This document shows, in pieces, positions 1-6,594 of a stretch of DNA of 12,983 nucleotides; within the stretch, counting starts at the first letter, position 1; each line of letters opens with the position of its first letter. The notes beneath the pieces were generated by a model, which saw nothing but the letters and a program-made list of their open reading frames with translations, did no database searches and was not told the origin of the DNA. The stretch covers positions 1 through 12,983 of the forward strand of contig DAHWBL010000104.1 of assembly GCA_027323595.1 (NCBI GenBank), written 5' to 3'. This DNA is from Acetobacteraceae bacterium. GTDB lineage: Bacteria > Pseudomonadota > Alphaproteobacteria > Acetobacterales > Acetobacteraceae. The translations under genes and the position numbers were made by a program.

Positions 1-306
1 GGCGCGATCGGCGAGGCGGGCCAGTGTGCGCGCCAGCGCCGGGTCCGCCCGGCCGGCCGGGCGGGCGGCCGGCACCGCGGCGCGGGCGGCGAGCAGCTCC
101 AGGCCCGCGTCGTGCAATTCATCGGCCATCAGCAGCGCGGCGAGCACCAGCAGCTTGGCCTCGCCGGCCTGCGCGCCGGCCAGCGCCTTGACGCTTTCGA
201 CCCGCTTTTCCACCTCGCCCGACATCGCGCGCAGATGCTCCTCCTGGCCGTCCTCGCAGCCGATGGTGTAGGCAAAGCCGTTGATGCGGACTGTTACCTG
301 GGCCAT
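1..306 (-). CDS. zapA: Cell division protein ZapA (C-terminus cut by window edge)
   Basis: ZapA is a small cytoplasmic protein that binds FtsZ and promotes bundling of FtsZ filaments at the division ring. The frame opens with ATG at 306 and stays open for 102 codons to the left edge, so the stop is missing. The N-terminus MAQVTVRINGFAYTIGCEDG is typical of the family (a beta-strand 'V.I.G..Y.I.C..G' followed by 'EEHLRAM' and a helix ending 'EKRVESVKAL'). Residues around 45-70 (KLLVLAALLMADELHDAG) match the conserved helix that begins the coiled-coil dimerisation region. The family is usually about 100-130 residues, so little is probably missing. It lies 34 bases downstream of a small helical-protein gene on the same strand, probably in one operon. 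In many alphaproteobacteria a 6S RNA gene follows zapA; that side is outside the window. Confidence 0.9.
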   Translation of the reverse strand, partial: MAQVTVRINGFAYTIGCEDGQEEHLRAMSGEVEKRVESVKALAGAQAGEAKLLVLAALLMADELHDAGLELLAARAAVPAARPAGRADPALARTLARLADRA

Positions 307-340
307 TGCACATCCTGTCGATTGGGGCGGGGGGCGGCGG

Positions 341-559
341 TCATGCGCCGGGTCCGCCAGCGGCTTCCAGCACCCGACGCAGTTGGGCGATCAGCCCATC
401 GAGCCGGGTGGCGACCTCAGTCAGCACCGGCGGCGGCGTGGCGGGGTCATCGGGGCTGGCACCCGCGCCGGCGCCGAGCCGGTAGGTGGCAAAGGCGATC
501 CGCTCCAGCGCGGCTTCCAGCCGGGCGGCAGCTTGCACCGGGTCTTCGGCCTGAGCCAT
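341..559 (-). CDS. Small helical hypothetical protein upstream of zapA
   Basis: This 72-residue protein starts with ATG at 559, preceded on the minus strand by a good ribosome binding sequence (GAGAGGAAG, about 3 bases before the start). It has two predicted amphipathic helices, around residues 8-27 (VQAAARLEAALERIAFATYR) and 47-65 (EVATRLDGLIAQLRRVLEA), separated by a flexible Gly/Ala/Pro-rich linker. There is no signal peptide or membrane segment. Small coiled-coil proteins of this kind (DUF4164-like) commonly sit just before zapA in alphaproteobacteria, and that context is the main support for a cell-division-related role. The resemblance is by position and helix pattern only; no catalytic motif is visible and the function is unknown. 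Confidence 0.7.
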   Translation of the reverse strand: MAQAEDPVQAAARLEAALERIAFATYRLGAGAGASPDDPATPPPVLTEVATRLDGLIAQLRRVLEAAGGPGA

Positions 560-602
560 GGTCTTCCTCTCGCGATCGCTGCTGACTCAAGACGGGGGAT
601 GT

Positions 603-1025
603 TTGAACGTCAAGGGCTTATCGCCCGGTGCGCCGGGATTCGTCGTGATCGTCCATGCGCTGGCGCAGGCCCAGGCCGCGATCGCGGCGGCCCGCGCGGC
701 CGGCCAGGGGCTGATTCTGCTGTCCTCGGTGGCGGCCGGCAGCCAGGCCGGCGCGGCCTGGTGGCGCGCGCTCATCGCGCAAAGCGGGCACCAGGGCGAG
801 GACACCCTCGATTGCGGCACCGACGGCGCGGCCGCCCTGGAGGCGCTGCGGCTGGGGCAGCGCCTGCTGGTGATCGAGGGTCCGTTCGCGGCGAGCCTGG
901 CGGACATGGCCGCCGGGCTTGGCGCGGCGGTGGTGGGCCGGCCGGCGGGGCTTGATCTGTCGCTGCCGGGCGCGCAGCGCGCGCTCGCGCATTATTTCGG
1001 CCCCGCGCCAGGGCCCTGCCAGTGA
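603..1025 (+). CDS. Conserved-looking hypothetical protein upstream of the aldolase gene
   Basis: I do not recognise the family with certainty. The frame runs to a TGA at 1023-1025. I place the start at TTG 603 because it follows a GGGGGA sequence at 594-599 and leaves room for the divergent gene starting at 559. An ATG at 558 would overlap that gene's start codon, and a GTG at 645 is also possible. From TTG the product is 140 residues with alternating hydrophobic strands and Ala-rich helices (FVVIVHALAQAQAAI, GLILLSSVAAGSQAG, RLLVIEGPF), which suggests a small soluble alpha/beta protein. There is no signal peptide and no obvious catalytic motif. It is followed after 86 bases by the aldolase gene, so co-transcription with fbaB-thiE is plausible. 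Confidence 0.6.
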   Translation: MNVKGLSPGAPGFVVIVHALAQAQAAIAAARAAGQGLILLSSVAAGSQAGAAWWRALIAQSGHQGEDTLDCGTDGAAALEALRLGQRLLVIEGPFAASLADMAAGLGAAVVGRPAGLDLSLPGAQRALAHYFGPAPGPCQ

Positions 1026-1097
1026 CAGCGCGCGCCGCGTCGGCTAATCGGCGGGCCATAGCGGCGGTTTGCGCGCGCACGCCCACAGCAGGATTTT

Positions 1098-1104
1098 GGG
1101 AGAG
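1098..1104 (+). promoter_or_regulatory. Ribosome binding site deciding the fbaB start
   Basis: GGGAGAG lies 7 bases before ATG 1112. It favours this start over an in-frame extension that stays open back to 1022 and overlaps the previous gene's stop codon. Confidence 0.6.
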
Positions 1105-1111
1105 TCCATCG

Positions 1112-2026
1112 ATGTCCATCACCCCGACCGTCAAAGCCATCCTCGGCCACTACGAGAGCGACAATCCCGGCACCAAGGCCAATCTGGCGCGGATGCTGAT
1201 GCAGGGGCGCCTGGGCGGCACCGGCAAGCTGGTGATCCTGCCGGTCGATCAGGGCTTCGAGCACGGTCCGGCGCGCAGCTTCGCCCCCAACCCGGCGGCC
1301 TATGACCCGCATTACCATTTCGCGCTGGCGATCGAGGCCGGGCTCAACGCCTACGCCGCGCCGCTGGGCATGATCGAGGCCGGGGCAGCCACCTTCGCCG
1401 GGCAGATCCCCACCATCCTGAAGGTGAACAGCTCCAACAGCCTCGCGGTGACCAAGGACCAGGCGGTGACCGGCACGGTGGCCGACGCGCTGCGGCTGGG
1501 CTGTTCGGCGATCGGCTTCACCATCTATCCGGGCAGCGAATACGCCTTCGACCAGATGGAGGAGCTGCGCGAGCTGGCCGAGGAAGCCAAGGCCGCCGGG
1601 CTCGCGGTCGTGACCTGGAGCTACCCGCGCGGACCCGAGCTGGACAAGGCGGCCGAAACAGCGGTGGACATCTGCGCCTACGCCGCCCACATGGCCGCCC
1701 TGCTTGGCGCGCACATCATCAAGGTGAAGCCGCCGACCAACCATATCGGGCTCGCCGCGGCGAAAAAAAGCTACGAGGGGATCGACATCTCGACGCTGCC
1801 CAAGCGGATTTCGCACGTCGTGCAAAGCTGCTTCGCCGGCAAGCGCATCGTGGTGTTCTCCGGCGGCGAGGCGAAGGGGCTGGACGGGCTCTATGAGGAA
1901 GTGCGCGGCCTGTATCAGGGCGGCGCCAACGGCAGCATCATCGGGCGCAACACCTTCCAGCGTCCGAAGGCCGAGGCGTTGGCGATGCTCGACAACATCA
2001 TCAACATCTATCTCGGCAAGTTCTGA
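1112..2026 (+). CDS. fbaB: Fructose-bisphosphate aldolase class I (DhnA/FbaB type)
   Basis: Class I aldolases of this archaeal/FbaB type cleave fructose 1,6-bisphosphate to dihydroxyacetone phosphate and glyceraldehyde 3-phosphate, or run the reverse reaction, through a Schiff-base lysine without metal. The product is 304 residues, the usual size. Visible family marks are the N-terminal ILPVDQGFEHGP with the active-site Asp at residue 46, the VVTWSYPRG segment with the probable proton-donor Tyr171, and GAHIIKVKPPT, where Lys204 is the likely Schiff-base lysine. The phosphate-binding glycine loop is VFSGGEAKG, and there is a late GGANGSIIGRNTFQR motif. Residue roles are assigned by analogy with characterised archaeal enzymes. 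thiE begins only 4 bases after its stop, so the two are almost certainly co-transcribed. Acetobacteraceae commonly use class I aldolase, consistent with the lineage guess. Confidence 0.93.
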   Translation: MSITPTVKAILGHYESDNPGTKANLARMLMQGRLGGTGKLVILPVDQGFEHGPARSFAPNPAAYDPHYHFALAIEAGLNAYAAPLGMIEAGAATFAGQIPTILKVNSSNSLAVTKDQAVTGTVADALRLGCSAIGFTIYPGSEYAFDQMEELRELAEEAKAAGLAVVTWSYPRGPELDKAAETAVDICAYAAHMAALLGAHIIKVKPPTNHIGLAAAKKSYEGIDISTLPKRISHVVQSCFAGKRIVVFSGGEAKGLDGLYEEVRGLYQGGANGSIIGRNTFQRPKAEALAMLDNIINIYLGKF

Positions 2027-2030
2027 GCCG

Positions 2031-2663
2031 ATGGCCGCGGGTGATTGCGAACTTTACCTGATCACGCCCGCGATGTTCGAGCCGGCCGCGTTCGCCGACC
2101 GGCTGGCCGGCGCGCTCGACGCCGGCCCGGTGGCGGCGGTGCAGCTACGCCTGAAGGACGCGGATGACGATGCATGGTCACGCGCCATCGACGCGCTGCG
2201 TCCGGTGGCGCAAAGCCGCGGCGTCGCGTTCCTGCTGAACGACCGCGCCGATCTGGTGCGCGGATCGGGCAGCGACGGGGTGCATGTCGGCCAGACCGAC
2301 ATGGCCGCCCGCGAGGCGCGTAAGCTGATCGGACCGGACCTGACGCTCGGCGTGACCTGCCACGCGAGCCGCGATCTGGCGATGGCGGCCGGCGAGGACG
2401 GCGCGGACTACGTCGCCTTCGGCGCGTTTTTCCCGACCGACACGAAGGCCGCAGCGACGCAGGCCGATGTCGAGCTGTTGCAGTGGTGGTCGGAGCTGAT
2501 GGAACTGCCCTGCGTCGCGATCGGCGGCATCACCGCGGACAATTGCGCGCCGCTGGTGCGCGCGGGGGCGAATTTCCTCGCGGTGATCGGCGCGGTCTGG
2601 AATTTCCCGCACGGCGAGGCGGCCGGCGTGAAGGCGATGCAGGATGCGATGGCCCGCGCGTGA
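2031..2663 (+). CDS. thiE: Thiamine phosphate synthase (ThiE/TenI family)
   Basis: ThiE joins 4-amino-2-methyl-5-hydroxymethylpyrimidine diphosphate to 4-methyl-5-hydroxyethylthiazole phosphate, giving thiamine phosphate, in the cytoplasm. The 210-residue TIM-barrel protein is of normal length. It shows CELYLITP at the N-terminus, AVQLRLKD, FLLNDRADLV with the Asn-Asp pair expected to bind diphosphate and magnesium, and DGVHVGQTD with the second metal-binding Asp. TLGVTCHASRDL, GADYVAFGAFFPTDTK and PCVAIGGITADN complete the phosphate-binding face, and FLAVIGAVW ends the barrel. The start ATG is 4 bases after the fbaB stop. No other thiamine genes and no recognisable TPP riboswitch are nearby, so it is probably expressed from the aldolase promoter. 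A TenI-like paralogue with a different role is the main alternative, but the intact metal and diphosphate motifs argue for ThiE. Confidence 0.9.
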   Translation: MAAGDCELYLITPAMFEPAAFADRLAGALDAGPVAAVQLRLKDADDDAWSRAIDALRPVAQSRGVAFLLNDRADLVRGSGSDGVHVGQTDMAAREARKLIGPDLTLGVTCHASRDLAMAAGEDGADYVAFGAFFPTDTKAAATQADVELLQWWSELMELPCVAIGGITADNCAPLVRAGANFLAVIGAVWNFPHGEAAGVKAMQDAMARA

Positions 2664-3172
2664 GCGACGCACCGGGTGCGCCACCGACCGCCATCTATGT
2701 CGATGCGGATGCCTGTCCGGTGCGCGAGGAAATCTATCGCGTCGCCGCCCGCCACGGCCTCGGCGTGTTCGTGGTCTCCAACGGTTCGCGCCCGATCCGC
2801 CCGCCCGGGTTGCCCCACGTGCGGATGGTGGTGGTCGGCCAGGGTGCCGATGTGGCCGATGACTGGATCGCCGAGCGCGTCACCGCCACGGACCTGTGCG
2901 TGACCGCCGACATCCCGCTGGCCGCGCGCTGCCTGGCCAAAGGCGCGCGCGCCCTGTCGCATACCGGCAGGCTCTGGACCGAGGACAATATTGGCAACGC
3001 GCTCGCCGGCCGCGAGATGGCGCGCCACCTGCGCGAGATGGGGCTGGGGGGCGGTGGCCCGCCGCCGCTGACCAAGGCGGATCGCTCGCGCTTTCTCGAT
3101 GCGCTGGAAACCACCGTGCAGGCGGCCCTGCGCGCGGCGGTCCGGGGCGCGCACCAGCCTCGGCGGCTATAA
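2660..3172 (+). CDS. yaiI: YaiI/YqxD family protein (UPF0178, DUF188)
   Basis: This is a member of the widely conserved UPF0178 family, whose fold is related to PIN nucleases; a molecular function has not, to my knowledge, been established. The 170-residue product starts with GTG at 2660, whose last two bases overlap the thiE stop (a GTGA overlap), implying translational coupling. Family signatures are IYVDADACPVREEIYRVA near residues 12-29, VVSNGSRPIR, the acidic GADVADDWIAE, LCVTADIPLAARCL, a GA.AL.HTGR.WT.DNIGNAL segment and a C-terminal LTKADRSRFLDALE. The conserved aspartates in DADACP, DVADDW and TADIP form the acidic cluster expected of PIN-like proteins. It meets the large minus-strand gene tail to tail, and the two stop codons share six bases. 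Confidence 0.9.
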   Translation: MSDAPGAPPTAIYVDADACPVREEIYRVAARHGLGVFVVSNGSRPIRPPGLPHVRMVVVGQGADVADDWIAERVTATDLCVTADIPLAARCLAKGARALSHTGRLWTEDNIGNALAGREMARHLREMGLGGGGPPPLTKADRSRFLDALETTVQAALRAAVRGAHQPRRL

Positions 3173-5179
3173 CATCGACATCTGCGGTGCCGTCGTGGCG
3201 GCCTCCGGCGTGGGGTGGCCCGCCTCGGGCAGCGTAGCGGCGCCGCAGGCCCGCAGATAGGCGGCGACGTCGTTCAACTGCGCCGGATCGCGCGTGCCGT
3301 CGCGACCGTCGCCCTCGGGCACCCAGATCACCGTCGCGTAGCGCGCGCGGGTCAGCAGCACGCGGTAGCTGTTGTGCCGATACGCCACATCGTCGGGTTT
3401 GCGCACCTGTTGCCACCTTGTGCCGGCGAAGCGGCGCGGCAGCCAGCCCGAGGGCGCGCGCAGAAAATCACCGCCCCAGCACAGGCCGACATAATCAAGC
3501 TCCAGCCCCTGACAGGAAAATTCAGTGGCGACCTGTTCCAGCGCGTCGGCCGCCCGCACATCCTGCGGCCAGCGATCGAGAAACCAGTGCGCCACCGCGC
3601 CCGCGTCCATATGCGGCAATTCCGCCCCCAACCCTTCGGCGCGCAGCCGTGCCGCCCCCGAACTGCCCACCAGCCCGCAGCGCCGATTTCCCCGCGCGGC
3701 GGCGCGCAACCAGGTTCGCATCTGCGCCAGCGACCTGGTGACAAAGAAGGGCAGGGCGCCTTCGTGCGTGGCGTGGGCGGCGATGCTGCGGGCCGCGACG
3801 TCATCGGCGCGCAACACCGCCTCCACCCAGTCGGTGGCGCGCTGGCTGATGATCGAGCGGGTCGGCACGGTCAGATGCAACGCCGGATCGACGTTCAGGC
3901 CCGGAAGTTCCAGACGCTGTCGCGGTTCGGGCGCATCGCGCGCGCCCGGCGAGGCGAAAACAATCCATTCCGGCCGCGTGTTCAACGCCGCGCCCCATTC
4001 GGCCAATCCACCCTCGCCGGTGTGAATCTCCTGCCCGTTGCCGATCAGGCAGATCATCGCCACCGGCTCGGGGTGACGCGCCATGATGTCGAGCAGATAG
4101 GCCGGCTCGGATTGCAAAAGACGCAGCGGCTTCCTGGCGGTCTTGCGGCCGGCGTGGTCCTGGCTCCAGCAGCGCTGCGCCTCATCCACCACCACGATCG
4201 TTTCGCTCGGATATTCGGTCGGGTTCTCGAGGTAATGGGTCCGAAACGATGGCAGTTGCTGGATCGTTTGCTGCACCGGCCGATGCGCGGCGCGCTTTGA
4301 TTTTTCCGGCTCCCGCGCGATGTCGCGCGCCAGCGCTTCGCGGAACACATGCACCAGTGTCGGGTTGCCGGTCAGAAAACTGCCGCCGCGGGCGAAGGCC
4401 ACATCGAGCCCGCACAATGTCTTGCCCGCGCCGGGAATGCCGGTGACGAACACGATCACCCGCCGTGCTCCGTCGCGATGGCGCTCGATCGCGGCGTTGA
4501 TCGCGGCAACCGTTGCGGTCAAATTCCGCGCGTCGGCGCGCGCCGAGCGAATCTCCTCCACGCCGTGCCGCGCATACATCGTGCGCGCCGCATCAACGAT
4601 CGGCGGCACCGGCCGATACGGCGCCTGTTCCCATCCATCGACATCGAGCCTGCCGGCGGCGGGGGTGAGATGCAGCAGCGCCACCAAAGTCGCGCCAAGC
4701 TCGGCGCTCGCCGCCGCGACGACCTCGCTGGTGTGCCCGCCGAACAGCATCGGCAGGGTTTTGGGGTGTGATTTGATCCTGTTCGCCACAAGGATCGGCA
4801 CGATCGGCACGGCGCGGCTGCCAGCATGGAAATCGCGCAGATCAAGCCCGTAATCCTCCACCTGGCGGTAATCCTCCAGGCTGACGCCATCCTTGTCCTT
4901 GAACTCGATCACAAAGATCGCGCGCGGATGCAGCAGCACCGCATCGATGCGATGACCAAGCCGGATCATCGAAAATTCGAGCACCACACGCCAGCTTTGC
5001 ACGTCGGCCAGCGACGCCAGTGCCGCGCGCAACGCCGAAATCTCCGCCCGCCACGACATCAGTTGCTCGTGCCGCGATTCAAGGCCGGCGCTGGACTGCC
5101 TGAGATTGAGGTGCTGGAGCACCGCCTCGGCGGAGGTGGCGAGGAAGGTTGCGGCGCTGCCCGACCAAAATGCTGTCAT
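3167..5179 (-). CDS. DUF2075-type ATPase/helicase with N-terminal RecB-like nuclease motifs
   Basis: This large protein of 670 residues starts at ATG 5179, with a weak GGGA upstream; a GTG at 5215 would add 12 residues. The N-terminal 120 residues carry a set of PD-(D/E)XK nuclease marks: Asp79 in HRIDAVLL, Glu92-Phe-Lys94 in FVIEFKDKDG, and a Gln106-x3-Tyr110 motif as in RecB/Cas4-like nucleases. The middle has a Walker A motif GIPGAGKT (247-254) and Walker B IVVVDEAQR (Asp332, Glu333). The end has FSCQGLELDYVGL and NSYRVLLTRAR, matching SF1 helicase motifs V and VI as seen in DUF2075 (Schlafen group 3-like) proteins. There is no signal peptide or membrane segment. It is transcribed against its neighbours with no partner gene. 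A nucleic-acid processing role in phage defence or repair is inference; the ATPase assignment is solid. Confidence 0.85.
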   Translation of the reverse strand: MTAFWSGSAATFLATSAEAVLQHLNLRQSSAGLESRHEQLMSWRAEISALRAALASLADVQSWRVVLEFSMIRLGHRIDAVLLHPRAIFVIEFKDKDGVSLEDYRQVEDYGLDLRDFHAGSRAVPIVPILVANRIKSHPKTLPMLFGGHTSEVVAAASAELGATLVALLHLTPAAGRLDVDGWEQAPYRPVPPIVDAARTMYARHGVEEIRSARADARNLTATVAAINAAIERHRDGARRVIVFVTGIPGAGKTLCGLDVAFARGGSFLTGNPTLVHVFREALARDIAREPEKSKRAAHRPVQQTIQQLPSFRTHYLENPTEYPSETIVVVDEAQRCWSQDHAGRKTARKPLRLLQSEPAYLLDIMARHPEPVAMICLIGNGQEIHTGEGGLAEWGAALNTRPEWIVFASPGARDAPEPRQRLELPGLNVDPALHLTVPTRSIISQRATDWVEAVLRADDVAARSIAAHATHEGALPFFVTRSLAQMRTWLRAAARGNRRCGLVGSSGAARLRAEGLGAELPHMDAGAVAHWFLDRWPQDVRAADALEQVATEFSCQGLELDYVGLCWGGDFLRAPSGWLPRRFAGTRWQQVRKPDDVAYRHNSYRVLLTRARYATVIWVPEGDGRDGTRDPAQLNDVAAYLRACGAATLPEAGHPTPEAATTAPQMSML

Positions 5180-5331
5180 GCGTCCCGCGTTGTTCCCCGG
5201 CCGCCAGGTCTCCACATCGTCGCGGTGTGGTCAATCCCCCAACGCCGCCGCGCGCGGTTCGGGCCGCGAAGAATCCCTTCCGTCCGAAACGTTTTGCGTC
5301 AATGATCCTCCCCAGGGGCAGCAGACCCCAC

Positions 5332-5338
5332 GGAGGAG
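5332..5338 (+). promoter_or_regulatory. Strong ribosome binding site for the solute-binding protein
   Basis: GGAGGAG is 5 bases before ATG 5344. It fixes the start there, right before a clear signal peptide, although the frame is open much further upstream, back to about 5149. Confidence 0.8.
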
Positions 5339-5343
5339 AGACG

Positions 5344-6534
5344 ATGCTCAAGACCATCCTGCTTGCCGGGCTTGTCCTGGCCACCCCGGCGTTCGCCGCC
5401 GAGCCGATCCGCATCGGCATCCTCACCGACATGTCGGGCGTGTACCAGACCTCCGGCGGCAAGGGCTCGGTCATCGCGGCCCAGATGGCCGCCGAGCTGT
5501 TCGCCAACAAGATCGGCGATCGCCCGATCGAGATTCTCGCCGCCGATCATCAGAACAAGCCCGATGTCGGTTCGGCCATCGCGCGGCAATGGATCGATGT
5601 CGATCATGTCGATGTGGTCGCCGACATGCCGAATTCCGCGATCGCGCTGGCGATGATGGATTTCGCGCTCCAGCGCAACAAGATCGTGCTCGCCACCGCC
5701 TCGGGCGCCTCGGAGGTCAGCGGCTCGCACTGCAACGAGGTCACCCTGCAATGGACCTTCGACAGCCACCAGATGGCCGCCGCCACGGTTCGCCCGGTGA
5801 TCGAGCGCGGCGGCACCAGCTGGTTCCACGTCATGCCCAACTACGTGTTCGGCGACGCGGTGCTGCGCGACGTGTCCGCCCAGGTCACCAAGAACGGCGG
5901 CATCAATGTCGGCAACACCCGCCCGCCGCTCGATGCCACGGATTTCTCCGCCTTCCTGCTCGCCGCCCAGGGCTCTGGCGCCAAGGTGCTCTCGCTGGGC
6001 ACCGCCAACACCGCCACGCAGACCGCGGTCAAGCAGGCCGCCGAATTCGGTCTCACCCGCAGCATGATGATCGCCGCGGTGTCGCTGCTGGATGCGGATG
6101 TGAAGGCGCTGGGCCTTGCCACCGCGCAGGGAATTCTCACCGCGCACGCCTTCGTGCCCGATCGCACGCCCGAGGTCGCCGCCTGGTCGGCCGAGTTCAA
6201 GCGCCGGCACGGCGCGCTGCCCTCCTTCACCCAGGCCGGCACGTTTTCGGCGATCCGCCATTATCTGCAGGCGGTGAAGGACAGCGGCACCACCGACACC
6301 GCCACCGTGCTGGCCAAAATGAAGGCGACCCCGGTGAACGACATCTTCGCCACCAACGGCCACATCCGCGAGGACGGGGTGATGGTGCATGACTGGTATC
6401 TGCGCCAGGTGAAGACGCCGGCGGAATCCACCGGCCCCGACGATCTGCTGAAGCTGCTGGCGGTGATCCCGGGCGCGCAGATCGTCCGGCCGCTGTCCGA
6501 AAGCCAGTGCCGGCTGGTCACCCACAAGACCTGA
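5344..6534 (+). CDS. ABC transporter substrate-binding protein (LivJ-like, Peripla_BP_6)
   Basis: This is a periplasmic solute-binding protein of the HAAT family, which captures branched-chain amino acids, amides, aromatic acids or similar small molecules for an ABC importer. The 396-residue length is typical. Residues 1-18 form a Sec signal peptide (MLKTILLAGLVLATPAFA), with cleavage expected after AFA or FAA. The mature protein begins with PIRIGILTDMSGVYQTSGGK, the standard first strand and ligand loop of the type I fold. It continues with ANKIGDRPIEIL, DHQNKPDVGSAIARQWID, the hinge region TWFDSHQMAA-like 'QWTFDSHQ', and WFHVMPNYVFGDAVLRD. Two cysteines (in SHCNEV and SESQCRLV) could form a disulphide. 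No permease or ATPase gene is adjacent, so it is an orphan whose transporter lies elsewhere. The ligand cannot be told from sequence alone. Confidence 0.9.
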   Translation: MLKTILLAGLVLATPAFAAEPIRIGILTDMSGVYQTSGGKGSVIAAQMAAELFANKIGDRPIEILAADHQNKPDVGSAIARQWIDVDHVDVVADMPNSAIALAMMDFALQRNKIVLATASGASEVSGSHCNEVTLQWTFDSHQMAAATVRPVIERGGTSWFHVMPNYVFGDAVLRDVSAQVTKNGGINVGNTRPPLDATDFSAFLLAAQGSGAKVLSLGTANTATQTAVKQAAEFGLTRSMMIAAVSLLDADVKALGLATAQGILTAHAFVPDRTPEVAAWSAEFKRRHGALPSFTQAGTFSAIRHYLQAVKDSGTTDTATVLAKMKATPVNDIFATNGHIREDGVMVHDWYLRQVKTPAESTGPDDLLKLLAVIPGAQIVRPLSESQCRLVTHKT

Positions 6535-6594
6535 GCGTTTACCTCGCCTGAACCACCCCGCGTCATTCTGGCCGCCGGACCAGGATGGTGCGCG

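Noticed and set aside
281..955. A plus-strand frame of 224 codons crossing the first three genes.
   Set aside because: It overlaps zapA, the small helical gene and the gene at 603, and its product is a Gly/Arg-rich low-complexity sequence typical of a wrong frame.
3215..4300. A 361-codon plus-strand frame opposite the nuclease-helicase.
   Set aside because: It is antisense to clear Walker and helicase motifs, and its Arg/His/Gln-rich translation has no fold signature.
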